Origin: Corinectria fuckeliana
Lineage: Eukaryota; Ascomycota; Sordariomycetes; Hypocreales; Nectriaceae
NCBI GenBank assembly: GCA_019137255.1
Contig: WPDH01000080.1
Span: forward strand, 434,001 to 498,000
Length of the DNA: 64,000 bases
Direction of reading: 5' to 3'
A program made the position numbers and the translations under genes. Positions within the stretch are counted from its first letter, which is position 1. Each line of letters begins with the position of its first letter. The notes beneath the pieces were generated by a model. It was not told where the DNA came from and made no database searches. It worked only from the letters and a program-made list of their open reading frames with translations. Below are positions 36,197 to 47,417 of the stretch, piece after piece.

Positions 36197-36998
36197 AGTC
36201 CCCCCCCCCACTTATGGACCGCCCCCCCTTCTAGACCACCTTTTTCACCAAAATGCATATATTTAAAGATTTAATAATAAATTAAGCTATCTATAAGATA
36301 ACTTTATAATTTAAAACTAACTAGAACTTTAAATAATCTTATATAAAAAAATATATAAAGTTAGATTTTATAGCTTTTTTAGCTCTTAAATAAATACTTA
36401 AGTAAGTATTAAGATTTTACATATAATTTCTTAAGTAACTTAAAAGTTAGTTTTTAAAGTAATAAAAAAGGAAATTTAATATTAGAAAAATATTTTTAGC
36501 TTTTAAGAATAAATATAATACTAAAAGAAAATCCTAATAAATCTTTTTCTTATTATTATAAGTTATATTTAAAAAAAAGCTAAATTCTATTTTCTAAAGA
36601 ATTATTTTAAAGATATTCTTTAATAACTTTTTAATTATAAAGATTATCTTTAAAAGAAAACTATTTTTATAATACTAGATTTTAGTATAAAATTATAAGA
36701 TTTTTAAAAGATTTTTATTATCTATTTCTAAAAATTAGCACTAATAAATTTCTGTTAAGACTTACTAGTAAACTACTAGTAAATCTTAACTAACTTTCTT
36801 TTTCCTATTATTAGCTTATTCTTAGGTAAAAAGTCTTAAAATCTTAAAGATAGTCTTTTTTATATTTAGAAGTTATATAGTTAACTTTTTACTATTTTTA
36901 GTAACTAATCTGATTTAATATAGAATTTCAAAGTATTAATATTTTGGTGGAAAAGGTGGTCTAGAAGGGGGGGCGGTCCATAAGTGGGGGGGGGGACT
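36197..36998. mobile_element. Complete 802-bp non-autonomous TIR element (Tc1/mariner, Pogo/Fot-like), TA target
   Basis: Terminal inverted repeats of about 58 bp start AGTCCCCCCCCCCACTTATG at both ends and match except for one base. The C10 and C7 runs are kept on both sides. A TA dinucleotide flanks each end (36195-36196 and 36999-37000), as expected for Tc1/mariner insertion, and an AGT start is seen in fungal Fot/Pogo elements. The interior is visibly AT-rich and has no open frame, so the element is a MITE-like passenger that would need a transposase from elsewhere. Its ends are GC-rich and undecayed in contrast to its core. Confidence 0.85.
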
Positions 36999-37000
36999 TA

Positions 37001-37942
37001 CCTACTGAGTCCTAGGACTTTTCTACTTCCCTGTCACTCTCCATGAAACGAGTGTGATATGCATGATTCCTCACACGCCCAATAAAGGTCCACCGTCCGT
37101 ACCAGTTACACTTGACGCCAAACTCGAAGCTTTGTCACCGCCTTTATTCGTCGGAGGAATCGAAAATTTGTTTCTGAATAGTAATTACGCACTGTCGGCA
37201 CTTTGCCTGTCAAGCCTGCCCTCCCTCCAATTCTGCTCTTTTCACACTACTAGTACTCTTTCCCCGGTTGCTGCTCGCACATCCCCCAAAGCCAGTCTGT
37301 ACATAGGTAGCATTGGCATAGATCTAGTTCCCTTCCCTTCCCCTCCCATGATCAATCAGCGGCCCTCCACATGATAATGGGTCTCACAAGAACTTGTGGG
37401 CGTATGGAGCCCTTGAAAGTGGTGACTACGCTACCCCGATCTCTAGGACTCCAATACTAACAGCGACACAAGTCACCATGCCACTGTACATGTAACTCGG
37501 GTCAGACCGCCACGAGAACTGCTTCGTCATCCCTTTCCACCCCCTCCTCGCCTTTCTCGTCAGTGACAGTCCAGCCCTCAGCCCTACCCAGCTCATGACC
37601 GGCAGACAAGGCGGTCATGCATAAAGCTACGGTCCGATTGGTTGCTGCTCATGACGCATCGTCAGTAGGGTGGGGTGGCCACTCTGAGACACCGATTCGC
37701 AGGAACTTGGCTCTGTGTGTCTTGACTTACCTCCAAAGAACCTTGAACGAACTCCTATACTGACCGCCTTACGCGGTGTAAGTAGCCGACATGTACTATC
37801 TGGTGATCTGTTATAGTGTGGCGTGGCTTGGAAATAACTGATGCTCTAGTTGTTTCTTGTATGAAAGTGGTAAGCTGTTGGTATACAAATGGCGGTTGAT
37901 AGTACAGTTGGGCCCTTCGACGGGATAACATCTTTCACCGGG
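37001..37942. other. Intergenic stretch downstream of She9
   Basis: No supported gene. The frame 37054-37374 (+) shows no domain. Confidence 0.45.
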
Positions 37943-39349
37943 TCATGATCTCCGCACCAGAAGCAATGCGAGGCTTGCGGTCAGTGCCGCCCCTGCTAAG
38001 GCTCCCTGAAGTGCCAGCAGCGATGCGTCCCTCATCCGTAGGTCTATCCGTCGCTCGCTGTACAAGTCCTCTGCTACAGCCCTCCACTTCGCGGGGTCCA
38101 CCGTTGCGTTTTCCCAGGTCTCTTGCAGTGCCTCTTTCCATGTCCTCTCCGAAGTTTCTGATACTTCCAAGGGCACCCCTGTTGCCGTCATTTTTACCAC
38201 CGGCTCAATGGGCACAGCTGCGGGAGTTGTGTCAGGCTGCACGACCTCATCAACCGACTGTTCTTGGGCCACCTCCACGACCTTGAGAGCTTCGGCAACA
38301 GGCTCCACCGCGGCGGCTTGACCTCTCTTCTCGAGGGCTAGCTTGACGTCCTCGAGCTGGCCCCGGACCTCGTCCAGCACAGCCTTCTCCTCCGCGACGA
38401 CGCCCCTGACCAGCCTCCTCCTCTTCCAGGGCTCTGCCACAAACTGCAGCACGACGAACAGCAGGAAGTTCATGCCCATCAGTCCCCAAGTGCCCCATGT
38501 ACTAGCCCTCCGGATCCGATCGCTCCAGATCTGCTCCTCGTGGTACCGCTTGAGCATCCCCGCGTTCAGCCGCTGACTCAGGCTCTGCTCCTCGGCCTCC
38601 GATTCATTCAGCGTCTCTTGCGAGGCCGCGACCTCGCCTTCGAGCACGTGATCCGTCCGGTACATCTCGGTAAAGCGCTCGAGGTCGGAAGGCGACCAGC
38701 TGTCCTTGCGGGCGAGGAGGGTCGTCACTTCGCGCTGCGTGGCGGCGCGCTTCGTGTTGGAGGTCTTGTATGCCTGGCGGGCGTTGTGGACGCGCTCGTG
38801 AGCGTCGGCTAGGGCCTTCTCGAGCTCCACGTTTTGCGCCTTGATGGCCTCGATGCCGGTGTATCCCGTAATATCGTTGAGAGTGTGGGTAGCATTGAGG
38901 GCGCGGGATTGGAACCTGTCCATGATCGCGCTGAACTTCTGCGTCAGATCGCTGCGACGGTTATCGGCCGATGAGGGGAGTTCGTGCAGAGGCTTGCTAG
39001 GGTTCGGCAGGGTCTTGTTTGTCCTCGCATCGTCCGTTTTGATATCCCCGCGGTTGTTAATTTTCGCCTCGTGTTCGGCACGAAGCCTGGTGATGAAATC
39101 GGGCTCCAACGGGAGCTCCGTCTCCTTGTCCGAGGCCGAGCCAGGTTTCGTCTGAGGGTCCTTGGGAGGTGCCTGGCTCGAATAGAAGCGGGCGCGGGCG
39201 CCAATGGCCCGGATGCTGCACCGCAGACATATCGTCGAGCTCTGAGGTCCTCGTCCCCAGGCCGGCTTGCCTTGCCATAGCGCGCGATCGAATCCCGACC
39301 TGGCGTGGCCCAAAACGAGGCGAGCCACCGGGCGAGCAAACGGCTGCAT
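37943..39349 (-). CDS. She9/Mdm33 mitochondrial inner-membrane protein
   Basis: A single exon of 468 residues. The start is the ATG of MQPFARPVARLVLGHARSG; codons just upstream lack an ATG. It has an Arg-rich presequence and a Pro/Ser/Lys linker. A long coiled coil (LDIT-GIEAIKAQNVELEKALADA onward) is followed by a first membrane segment (WGLMGMNFLLFVVLQFVAEP), a second coiled region, and a second membrane segment at the very C terminus (LLALQGALAGAALTASLALL). This coil-TM-coil-TM layout and length match SHE9/MDM33, which shapes the inner membrane and is linked to its fission. I see no frameshift. Confidence 0.88.
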   Translation of the reverse strand: MQPFARPVARLVLGHARSGFDRALWQGKPAWGRGPQSSTICLRCSIRAIGARARFYSSQAPPKDPQTKPGSASDKETELPLEPDFITRLRAEHEAKINNRGDIKTDDARTNKTLPNPSKPLHELPSSADNRRSDLTQKFSAIMDRFQSRALNATHTLNDITGYTGIEAIKAQNVELEKALADAHERVHNARQAYKTSNTKRAATQREVTTLLARKDSWSPSDLERFTEMYRTDHVLEGEVAASQETLNESEAEEQSLSQRLNAGMLKRYHEEQIWSDRIRRASTWGTWGLMGMNFLLFVVLQFVAEPWKRRRLVRGVVAEEKAVLDEVRGQLEDVKLALEKRGQAAAVEPVAEALKVVEVAQEQSVDEVVQPDTTPAAVPIEPVVKMTATGVPLEVSETSERTWKEALQETWENATVDPAKWRAVAEDLYSERRIDLRMRDASLLALQGALAGAALTASLALLLVRRS

Positions 39350-40163
39350 TGCTGACACCGAATGGCAGGCGCTGGCGTCGTGGTGTGTCGGTGGGCGCCG
39401 TTCTTCGAGCTCCGGGTATATCTGACGATGCGATGTTGAGGCGATTAGCTGCCCCCCGGACCAAAGCCCCGGTTACGGCCGCGCCCGGAAACTTTTTCTG
39501 CCGCAAGGACTTGGTCATTTTTGGCGGGCCGCTATGCCGAGGACGGTTGCGTCACCGCCTTTGCCGCCCTGGGGTTCAGCGAGCATGCCCTGGAAGGGCA
39601 GCTAAGGGAGGATTCTCGCAGCGGGGCATACATAGGGGGCCGGGTTCGCTGGCTACAGAGCGGCTACAGGGGGGGGCGGCGGCTGTGGGTGTGTTGGGCG
39701 GGGTTCGGATTTGGCGTGTGGAGGGGTTGGATTTCCATGCTGCGATAACCCGGCCAATCCAAATCCTATCCCTCACTCTAATGACGACAGATGGCGCACC
39801 AGTCAAAGGGTCCAGCAAGCCAAGGCCCAAGGCCCCGACGAAGATTATGCGTTGTTTTCTGCCATTGCGATGATTCCTCGAGAACTGCGGCCTATCAATT
39901 CACTTAAACCTCTAGCGTAGATGTACATAGTAGACTGCAGCTCTCGGTGTGTCTGTTTCTGTCTTGTCCGGTCGGTCGCATCTTGCATCTTGTGCCTGCC
40001 CCTCCCCCACCTTATTTCCATCCTCCTCAACATCTTTTTACGATAACTACTACTACCTCTGGTGTCCAACCATCTTCGCTCGCTTATATCGGGTAATAGC
40101 AAGCTTGGATATAACCACATCAAAGAAACCTCGTCTGGAAAGCAGCACCCACAACCCATCATC
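39350..40163. other. Divergent upstream region of She9 and the HAD phosphatase
   Basis: About 810 bp between two head-to-head start codons. Overlapping short frames occur, but none with a domain. The last 200 bases are CT-rich leader for the plus-strand gene. Confidence 0.5.
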
Positions 40164-41043
40164 ATGGCGTCCATCTCCGAAACCCCCGCGCTCAAGACCA
40201 ACCCGCGCTTCATCTTCTTCACCGACTTCGACGGCACCGTCACCACCGCCGACTCTAATGATTACATGACCGACAACCTGGGCTTTGGGCAGGAGCGCCG
40301 CGTCGAACTCAACAAGGCTGTCCTCTATGGCGGCATGCACTTCCGCGACTCCTTCGTCGAAATGCTCGACTCGGTCGAAACCCCCTTCGACCAGTGCCTC
40401 GACATCCTCCTGAAGAACATCAAGCTTGACCCTGGCTTCAAGGAGTTCTACGACTGGGCCCAGGCCAACAACGTGCCCATTGTGATTCTCAGCGGTGGCA
40501 TGGAGCCCGTGATCCGCGCGCTGCTGGATACCCTTCTTGGACCTGGCTGGGATATTCAGATCGTCAGCAACAACGTGCACCCTCGCGAGGGGAAGAGCAT
40601 CAACGAAAGGGGCGGCTGGAAGATTGTTTTTCACGACGAGAGGTGAGCTTTTTTTGTTGACTATCGCGAATATTGCACCTTGGACGTCGAATTAACCACG
40701 GCGCAGCATCCACGGTCACGACAAGTCCATCGAGATCCGCAAGTACTCCTCCCTACCCAACAGGCCTACCATGTTCTACGCTGGAGACGGCGTCTCCGAC
40801 CTCTCCGCTGCTAAGGAGACGGACCTTTTATTTGCAAAGGCCGACAAGGGTGAGTTCCCATACATCTCAAACTCTAGAGGAGAGTGAAGCACTAACTCAC
40901 CGTCATTAGACCTTGTCACCTGGTGCGAAAACGAACATGTCCCCTTCGTCACCTTCCGCGACTGGTCCAGCATCCTCCAGACCTGCAAGGAAATCAACGC
41001 GGGCACACTGTCCGTCAAGGACGCTGCCCTCGGCCGCATATAA
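40164..41043 (+). CDS. HAD-superfamily phosphatase, MtnX/YNL010W-like
   Basis: Exons 40164-40642, 40707-40849 and 40910-41043 give 251 residues. HAD motif I is FIFFTDFDGTVTTADSNDYM (nucleophile DFDGT), motif II VPIVILSGGMEPVIR, and motif IV TMFYAGDGVSDLSAAKETD. A cap segment follows motif I (LNKAVLYGGMHFRDSFVEML). This is the subfamily I phosphoserine-phosphatase-like group that includes bacterial MtnX and yeast YNL010W. The substrate is a small phosphorylated metabolite that cannot be named from sequence. Both splice joins keep frame. The gene is convergent with the MFS transporter. Confidence 0.87.
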
Positions 41044-41369
41044 ATCCTCACGACTTATGATAAAGGATATTTTTGAAAGGCCATATTTTCTATGCTCAAC
41101 GAATGCAAGCATATTGGATTAGAGGTGAGACGAGAAACGTTTCTCATGGAATATAGACTCGACATAGATTATAGAGAGAAATCTGAAACGAAAGACAAGT
41201 TCTAAATACCTGCACGCTTTTAACCCATGATCCCTTTTATCTGATCCTTTTCGGTTCGCTAGATTTCTAATTGCCACTAAGCAAGGTAACAGTCTCCAAA
41301 CCGAATGGCTTCACCCAATCCTTGTCATAACTCCGCGTTGCTTCTTGTCAACTCACAATGACCTTTTTT

Positions 41370-42890
41370 TTACTCCGTTCGCTTATCCTCAACTGGGAGG
41401 AAATACCAGCACCCCAACATGACAACAAACAGGAAAATCACAATGGGATGCAGCACCCACGTCCCGACAGCCTGCGCCAGCAATCCAGTGACGAAGGGCG
41501 CGACAGCACCGCCCAGGCTGCCGCAAGCACTAATGGTGCCGATCCCGCTCAGGGCCTCGCGGCGCGTCATGCTGCGCATGAAGACGGCCGTCGCGCAGGG
41601 GTAGATGGGTCCCAAGAGCAGACCGACGATGGACAGGGCCACGGCGTCGCCCACGATGTTGGGCACCCACCACACCAAGATCTGGAACACCAGCGCGCCC
41701 GCAGTCAGGAAGTACACGAAGACCTTCTCACCGATGCGCTGCGCCGGGTGCGAGAGCAGGAGGCGGCCCAGCGTGATGCCCGCCCAGAAGCCCGAGGTTA
41801 CGTAGCCCACCGTCGCCGGGTTGCCGTCGCGCGTGTTGATCAAGAAGGAGATGACCCAGCCGGAGATGGACACCTCGGCGCCCTGGTAGGCGAAGATGAA
41901 GATGGCGCCAAGGAGCACCACACGCTGCTTCACCACCATGAGCATTGCGTTTGCGGCCGAGCCGCCGGGGTTGCTCTCCCTGGCCCGCGCCGCAAGGGAC
42001 AGCTCCTTCTCATAGCCCCAGAAGGACCACAAGCCCACGACGGAGGCGAGGGCGCCGATGCCGAGGGTGAGGATGTAGTATCGCGTCCACACGGCGTCGG
42101 CGGTCGTGACGATGGCCGTCGCAATCAACGGGCCGACGGTTCCGCCCAGCCCGTACGCGCCGTGCAGGAAGCCCAGCATCAGGGTCCCGTTCCGCATGCC
42201 GCCGCAGAAGAGGTTGGCAATGGCAATGTTGACGCCGATACTGAAGCCAACAAAGAAGAAGGCGCAGACGATGACGACGAAGGGCGCGGCGGCAACGTGG
42301 GCGATGTAAGCCAGGGTCATCATCGCCTGGGACAGGCCCACGAGCTTGGCCCGTCCGAGTTTCGCTCGCAGAGGGTCAAGGGCGATGGCTGAGAAGATGA
42401 AGCCCACGGCCTGGCCCACGAAGATGAGAGACACGACAGCATAGCCAATGTCGTAGTATCTGGGCTCCGTCAGTCGCCATCGGCAGGCACGAGCAGGGAG
42501 AGACCCGACTTACTTCTCCATGTACGGGATCAAAGCACCGGCAGCACTGTCGTTGAGGGCAAACCCAACAGAACCAAGACAACAAGACAAGAGTCGGAAG
42601 CGGTTCATGTAAGGCTCCCAGACGGTAGGCACAACCTCAACGGCATCGTCACCAGCGGATACTGGGCTGGTTGGCCTACTCATCTCCAAGTCGGGCTCAT
42701 CTCTAGTCTCGTGCTTGGAGTTATCGCGGCCAGGAACGCGATGGAGCTCAAACTCCCCCGAGTGAGGTGCCCCGGGGTACGTCCTAGGAACAGCCCGGGC
42801 CGGGGCTGTTAGAGGACGGTAGAGCTCTTCCGAGGCCGATTCCGCAGAGCGAGGAAGCACCTCTACGAGACCAAACATTGGCGTATTCAT
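41370..42890 (-). CDS. MFS transporter (Bsc6-like)
   Basis: Exons 42514-42890 and 41370-42459 give 488 residues. About 95 residues of polar N-terminal extension precede the first helix (LLSCCLGSVGFALNDSAAGA). A run of about 12 hydrophobic segments follows, including GYAVVSLIFVGQAVGFIFSA, FVVIVCAFFFVGFSIGVNIA and FLHGAYGLGGTVGPLIATAI. The last ends LHPIVIFLFVVMLGCWYFLP. The N-DSAAGALIPYMEKYY motif after helix 1 resembles the fungal family auto-named bypass of stop codon 6, related to sugar-type MFS proteins. The substrate is unknown. The intron is 54 nt and restores KYYDIG. Confidence 0.85.
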
Positions 42891-43907
42891 GGTGACTAAT
42901 TGGGGAAGAGGATAGTTAACAGGAGAACAGCGAGCTCGACGACTCTTCTAGGAGGGAAGATAATAAAAACAATTCACTGACAAGTCAAATTGACAAGTCA
43001 GATTATTCCTGGGCACGCCGGGAGAGCGGCGACGGTCAAGTATGCATCGTGAAGCGCGACCATAGCCGAAGTCACCTGGGCTATCAGAGCTCCATCCCTC
43101 ACAGTCGGTAATGCTCTATGCGGAAGCTCCGCGATAGCTCCTGTGCTCTAACAAAGAAACAACCAACTCACAAGCCCCCGAGATTGGATACGGTGAGCGT
43201 CGAAATATGGGGTAGGCAACACCACATGGCCCTTTCACCCGCCTGCTTCGCTACTACACCGGCCAAGGGGGAGCGTCATTCTTATCGTCAAGGGGCCTGC
43301 TGAGAAATCATACCCGCCAACCTAGCCAATGTGAAGGGCCTAGGCGCGAGTGGGAAATCCTCGGCATGGCGTGACGCGCTGACAAAAACCTCGACTATGA
43401 CACCCACGACCTGTTGGTTGATTTTCAATGAGACACCGGAACGGTGTTCCCAAGGTTGGAGGGCAAGAGGGTCCGGAGCCCGGCCGGCCACCTTGCTTGC
43501 ATCCACACCGAGAACCGTGGCGTTTTGCAGCTGATCTGATTGGCTTTCACGACAGGAAAACAGCCGGGGAGCCATGCTGTACTTTACAACAGAAGAGAGA
43601 CCCTATCCGAGTTGCCGAGCCCGCGGATAAACGTACGGAATCTCTTGGTTGAGAGAACCGGTCTACTAAAAATCTTATGATAGGTCGGGCGAGCCGGATG
43701 CAGCGAGTCCGCAGGTGCTCCACAATATCTCCGATAAGCAGGTATGAAAAGGTTGATTTTAGTAAAGTCGTCGTTATCGAGGTCGTTGCATCTATCGGTG
43801 GCTACCCCTCCATCCCTCCCAACCCCACGTTTGGCTAGAAAAATTGCCAATCGCGATAATTGTAGACCGACCTTCACAAACCAAACCCAACCTCAGAAAC
43901 AGCCGAA
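42891..43907. other. Divergent upstream region of the MFS and eIF1A-like genes
   Basis: About 1 kb between head-to-head starts with no supported gene; short frames only. Confidence 0.5.
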
Positions 43908-44373
43908 ATGGGTCGACCCAAGCGCAACGTCCTCGCTGCAGCGGAAGAGTCCATGACTCCTCCGGGCGCCCTCGAGCTCAACCAGTCCGTCGTGCGTGTC
44001 ATCAAGCCCGAGGGCAACAACCTCTACACCTGCGAGCTCCCCAACACCAAACCCATCGTGCTGGAACTCGCACAGCGGTTCCGCAATACCATCTGGATCA
44101 AGCGTGGCGGCTTCGTGTTGGCTGAGAGGTACGAGGACAGCACCCCGGATAGCAGGGCCATGGGCGAGATTGTAAATGTTGTGCGCGACGAGAAGCTGTG
44201 GCGCAAACAGGCCTACTGGTGAGAACCCCGGGCGCAAGAGAGCAAGACGAGACCAACTGATCCTTGTACCCAGGCCCAAGGAGTTCTCAAAGAACACTTT
44301 CAATTTGAGCGACTCTGAAGACGACTCGAATGTCGGCAAGATGCCCCCAAGTGGTTCCGAAGACGACGAGTAA
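43908..44373 (+). CDS. eIF1A-domain-containing protein (EIF1AD-like)
   Basis: Exons 43908-44218 and 44274-44373 give 136 residues. After a basic start (MGRPKRNVLAAAEESM) comes an S1/IF1-type OB fold: VVRVIKPEGNNLYTCELPNT, IVLELAQRFRNTIWIKRGGF, then GEIVNVVRDEKLWRKQAYWP. The C terminus is Ser/Asp/Glu-rich (NLSDSEDDSNVGKMPPSGSE). This matches EIF1AD, a nuclear eIF1A relative linked to late 40S maturation, rather than translation factor eIF1A itself, which lacks this tail order. It ends 20 bp from the ALG3 stop codon on the other strand. Confidence 0.87.
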
Positions 44374-44393
44374 ATTGATCCCGGATCTATCCT

Positions 44394-45815
44394 CTATTTG
44401 TTCTTCGCTTCGACTTTTCTAGCTTGAGGCTGGGGAACAACCGACTCTTCCGTCCCGAGATACACCAAAACGACAGTTATGAGTAAAACGTTGACGACAG
44501 CGGACGAGCTGCTGTCGGTGCTTGGAAAGACGTTCCATGCGCTCTCCTGCACAAACCAAAGCGGAATCACAACGAAGGGACTGCGCGTGGCTCTCCACAG
44601 CAGATAAGGCGTTGCCCACGCGAGATACGCGTAAAACTGGTAGTGAAGCGACCGGGCAAACAGCAGGCCGACGACGTTGGCGGTGAGCATCGTGGTCATG
44701 ACATATTGGGGGGTGATGCGATGGGAGATGCGTCTCTCCTCGGACGGCGTGAACGGGGATTCAATTCGCAAGAAGGCGGAAATCATGGCGAAGAGGGATC
44801 GGTCGGCGGGCTGGAGCCATCTAGCGACAATGAAGATCAGGAGCACCGTAGCATGGAAGGCGAGGAGGAGAAGAGCGAAGGACTTGTCGAGGAACAGATC
44901 CTCCCCCAACATGCGCCAGTTGACCGTCCACTCAAACTTGAATTGGCGAGACAGCTCAAAAGCTCGCGACAGATACCCACGGGGGTTCTTCGACAGGAAC
45001 GGGATGGCCATGGCGACTTGGATCTGACCCATCACCCAAGCCAACCGCACACTGGCGTAGAAGCCACGGCCCAGGAAGAGAATGACACCGACGGCAGGGA
45101 GCACCAGCAACAGCGACATCTTGATGCCCAGCCCCCAGGCGTATGCGAGGCTCCCCAAGGTCCAGGACCGGCGCTGGAAAAAGTAAATCGTGAGCCATAG
45201 GAAGAAGACGGCAAAGCAGTCGTTGAAGCACCGCAGGACGAAGATGCTATGGAGTCGTTTGGAGAGGATCAGGAGAGGGAAGATGTAAGGTGGGACCTAG
45301 AGTCGCATCTCGATCAGCAAAGGCACCAGTCAAAATCGTTGGAAGCGCAAGCACCTTGGCCTGCCAGTAGCAGAGCATAACGAGCGCCAGCGTCGCCATG
45401 TAGAGGACTGCGAATATCTCCTGCGCTAGGAAAATGTCCTTGCCCTGGTCGGTGATGTAGTATAGACCCGTGTAAGTGTAGAGGTGAGCGGCCGGGTAGA
45501 CGAGGGGACCGGTGCCGCCCTCCATCTTGGTGTAGTCCCGCTCGCCAGAGACAAACTGCGAGACCTGCTCCATGTACGCCACCCAGTCGATTTCGGTATC
45601 TATGCACGCCGCGTGTCAGCTGTCCGGAGCCTCGCGCATGCCAGGTCGACCATGGTGGGCTCACAGGGGATCTTCCAAATAATCAGGCCGCAGAGGACAG
45701 CGTCCACCAGCCACAAGGCCGGGGGGATGAGCTTGGAGAGAACATGGCGGCCGTTTGCAACATCAGAGACGAAGCGAAGGGCCTGGGTATGGATTGGCGG
45801 TGCTGGTTGCGACAT
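44394..45815 (-). CDS. alg3: Dol-P-Man:Man5GlcNAc2-PP-Dol alpha-1,3-mannosyltransferase (ALG3)
   Basis: Exons 45665-45815, 45355-45599 and 44394-45296 give 432 residues. The enzyme is the GT58 glycosyltransferase that adds the first lumenal mannose to the lipid-linked N-glycan in the ER. The family signature IPYTEIDWVAYMEQVSQFVS is restored across intron 1 (T|AT), followed by GERDYTKMEGGTGPLVYPAA. About ten hydrophobic segments follow, with FQRRSWTLGSLAYAWGLGIK and NWRMLGEDLFLDKSFALLLL. The C terminus is basic (QARKVEAKNK), like an ER-retention tail. The intron donor is GTGAGC at 45664; an alternative GTCGAC donor breaks the frame. Confidence 0.93.
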
Positions 45816-46126
45816 GGTGTTGGCGTTGCCCTTTGGAGCTTCCTCCCGCTGCTGGTGAAGGTGGCAGGGAAGCTTCGCGTGTCCAGCGCGAGCTTCAAGA
45901 AGCTTAAGGGCTGCCCCGCGAAGTGCATAACTTCGGGGGTCGGCACCGACCATTGTCAGGACTATTTTGTCACTCGGTGAAAGACGACAAGATCGGACTA
46001 GATAATCTAGGTAGGTGAGCCCAAAAGGGCAGATACGGAGGCCGAGTTAACAATGCGATTCAAGCTTATTCTAGGCGGCTGCACGGAGTAAGTTAGTTAC
46101 CTGTCCATTGTTCCCGGCCAAAGAAA

Positions 46127-47417
46127 TCACAGCTTCGGCTTTGCCCCATTGGTGACCTTGTCGACCAACTCCACCACGCCCTCAGCGCACCCATACGACC
46201 CTTGATATCCCCAGCCCGAGTGACCGTAGTTGTGCACAATCCACGTCTCGTCGTCCAGGCGCTGCTCCTCGAGCCGCAGGCCGTCCCTGCGCCACGGCCG
46301 CAGCCCGACGGCGTGGCGCACGACGCTCAGCCCGGCGACGCCCCGGCCGTCGGCGATGGCGGGCCGCGCCGTGACGACGCGCTGCATGATGCGCGCGGCG
46401 ACGTTGGGGTCCGGCTGCGACTCCCAGTTGCCGATGTCGTACGTGCCGCCCAGGATCGTGCCGCCGCCCGCCGCCCGCTGCATCAGGTACATCTCCTCGC
46501 CGCGGCCGCCGGGCGTGCCCGAGCAGATGAGCATGGGCGTGCTCTCGTTGCGCACCAGGACCACCTGGCCGCGCGCCGGCGCCATGGTCGCGTCGCGCAC
46601 GCCGCCGAGCTTGAGCGACCCGAGGCCCGTGGCGTTGACGATGATGCTGGCCGGGCGGCCCGCGTGGCTGAGGCGCTTGGCGTCGCGGATGTCGGCCAGC
46701 ACGGCGCGCTTGACCACGACGCCGTTCTTGAGGCACTGGCCCAGCAGCCAGGGGAGGTAGATGGCCGTGTTGATGCACACGGCCGTGTACTCGCAGCCCG
46801 TGTCGTAGCCCGGCGTCACCTCGCTCGGGTGCTGCTCGCGGAAGTCGTCGAACAGGTCCTTGTACCAGGGGTTCGGGTCGAAGGTGGAATCTGGAAAGGT
46901 TGCGTCTGCGCCCTCTTGCAGGTCCTCTTTCCGCCTCTGGATGTGGCACTCTGCGAATGGATGATGAGCAAGACTCCTTACCCAACTGGAAGATGCGGTC
47001 GAGGCCCTGTGTACGCACTCTGGAAATGGATGCCGGCCTCGGGGACCTCCTCGGTCAACTTCTTGAAGACGGGCCAGGTCCGCGACTCCCATCTGCTGTT
47101 CTCCTTGGTGGCCATGCTGCAGAGGCGAATTCTTCAGCAACACTCCTTCTCCCTTCTACGTAGCAATTGGGCTGGTGAAGACATACGGCACGATGTTGGC
47201 ACCCGCAAACGGGGAGGCATATTCGATGTCGTAGTCGCCGGGCATGAACTTGGCCACGACGGTGACGGTGTTGGCCTTGTTCTTGGACAGCAGCAGGGCC
47301 GACGTCAAGCCGGAGACGCCCGCGCTTTCACACGTTGAGGTCAGTCGATTGACCGGGTCGGGAGCGCTTTTTTCAAGCGTCGGTGACTTACCCGACGACA
47401 ACGATGGTGTTGGTCAT
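46127..47417 (-). CDS. D-amino-acid oxidase
   Basis: Exons 47392-47417, 47187-47324, 47019-47116 and 46127-46950 give 361 residues. The FAD-binding Rossmann motif TIVVVGAGVSGLTSALLLSK is split by intron 1. GDYDIEYASPFAGANIVP follows, then TWPVFKKLTEEVPEAGIHF. The C-terminal part has the signature GLRPWRRDGLRLEEQ and the HNYGHSGWGYQGSYG loop. It oxidises D-amino acids to 2-oxo acids with release of H2O2. The last residues KPKL resemble a peroxisomal PTS1 signal, though canonical forms have S/A/C before KL. The exon 3/4 join gives FQKCHIQRRKED, and the other acceptor options break the frame. Confidence 0.9.

Noticed and set aside
41358..42392. A 344-codon plus-strand frame opposite the MFS transporter
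   Set aside because: Antisense shadow, His/Gly/Gln-rich without domain.
46202..47338. A 378-codon open frame on the plus strand opposite the D-amino-acid oxidase
   Set aside because: It is the antisense of GC-rich codons, has Arg/Ala/Val-rich random composition and no domain; the oxidase frame is unambiguous.
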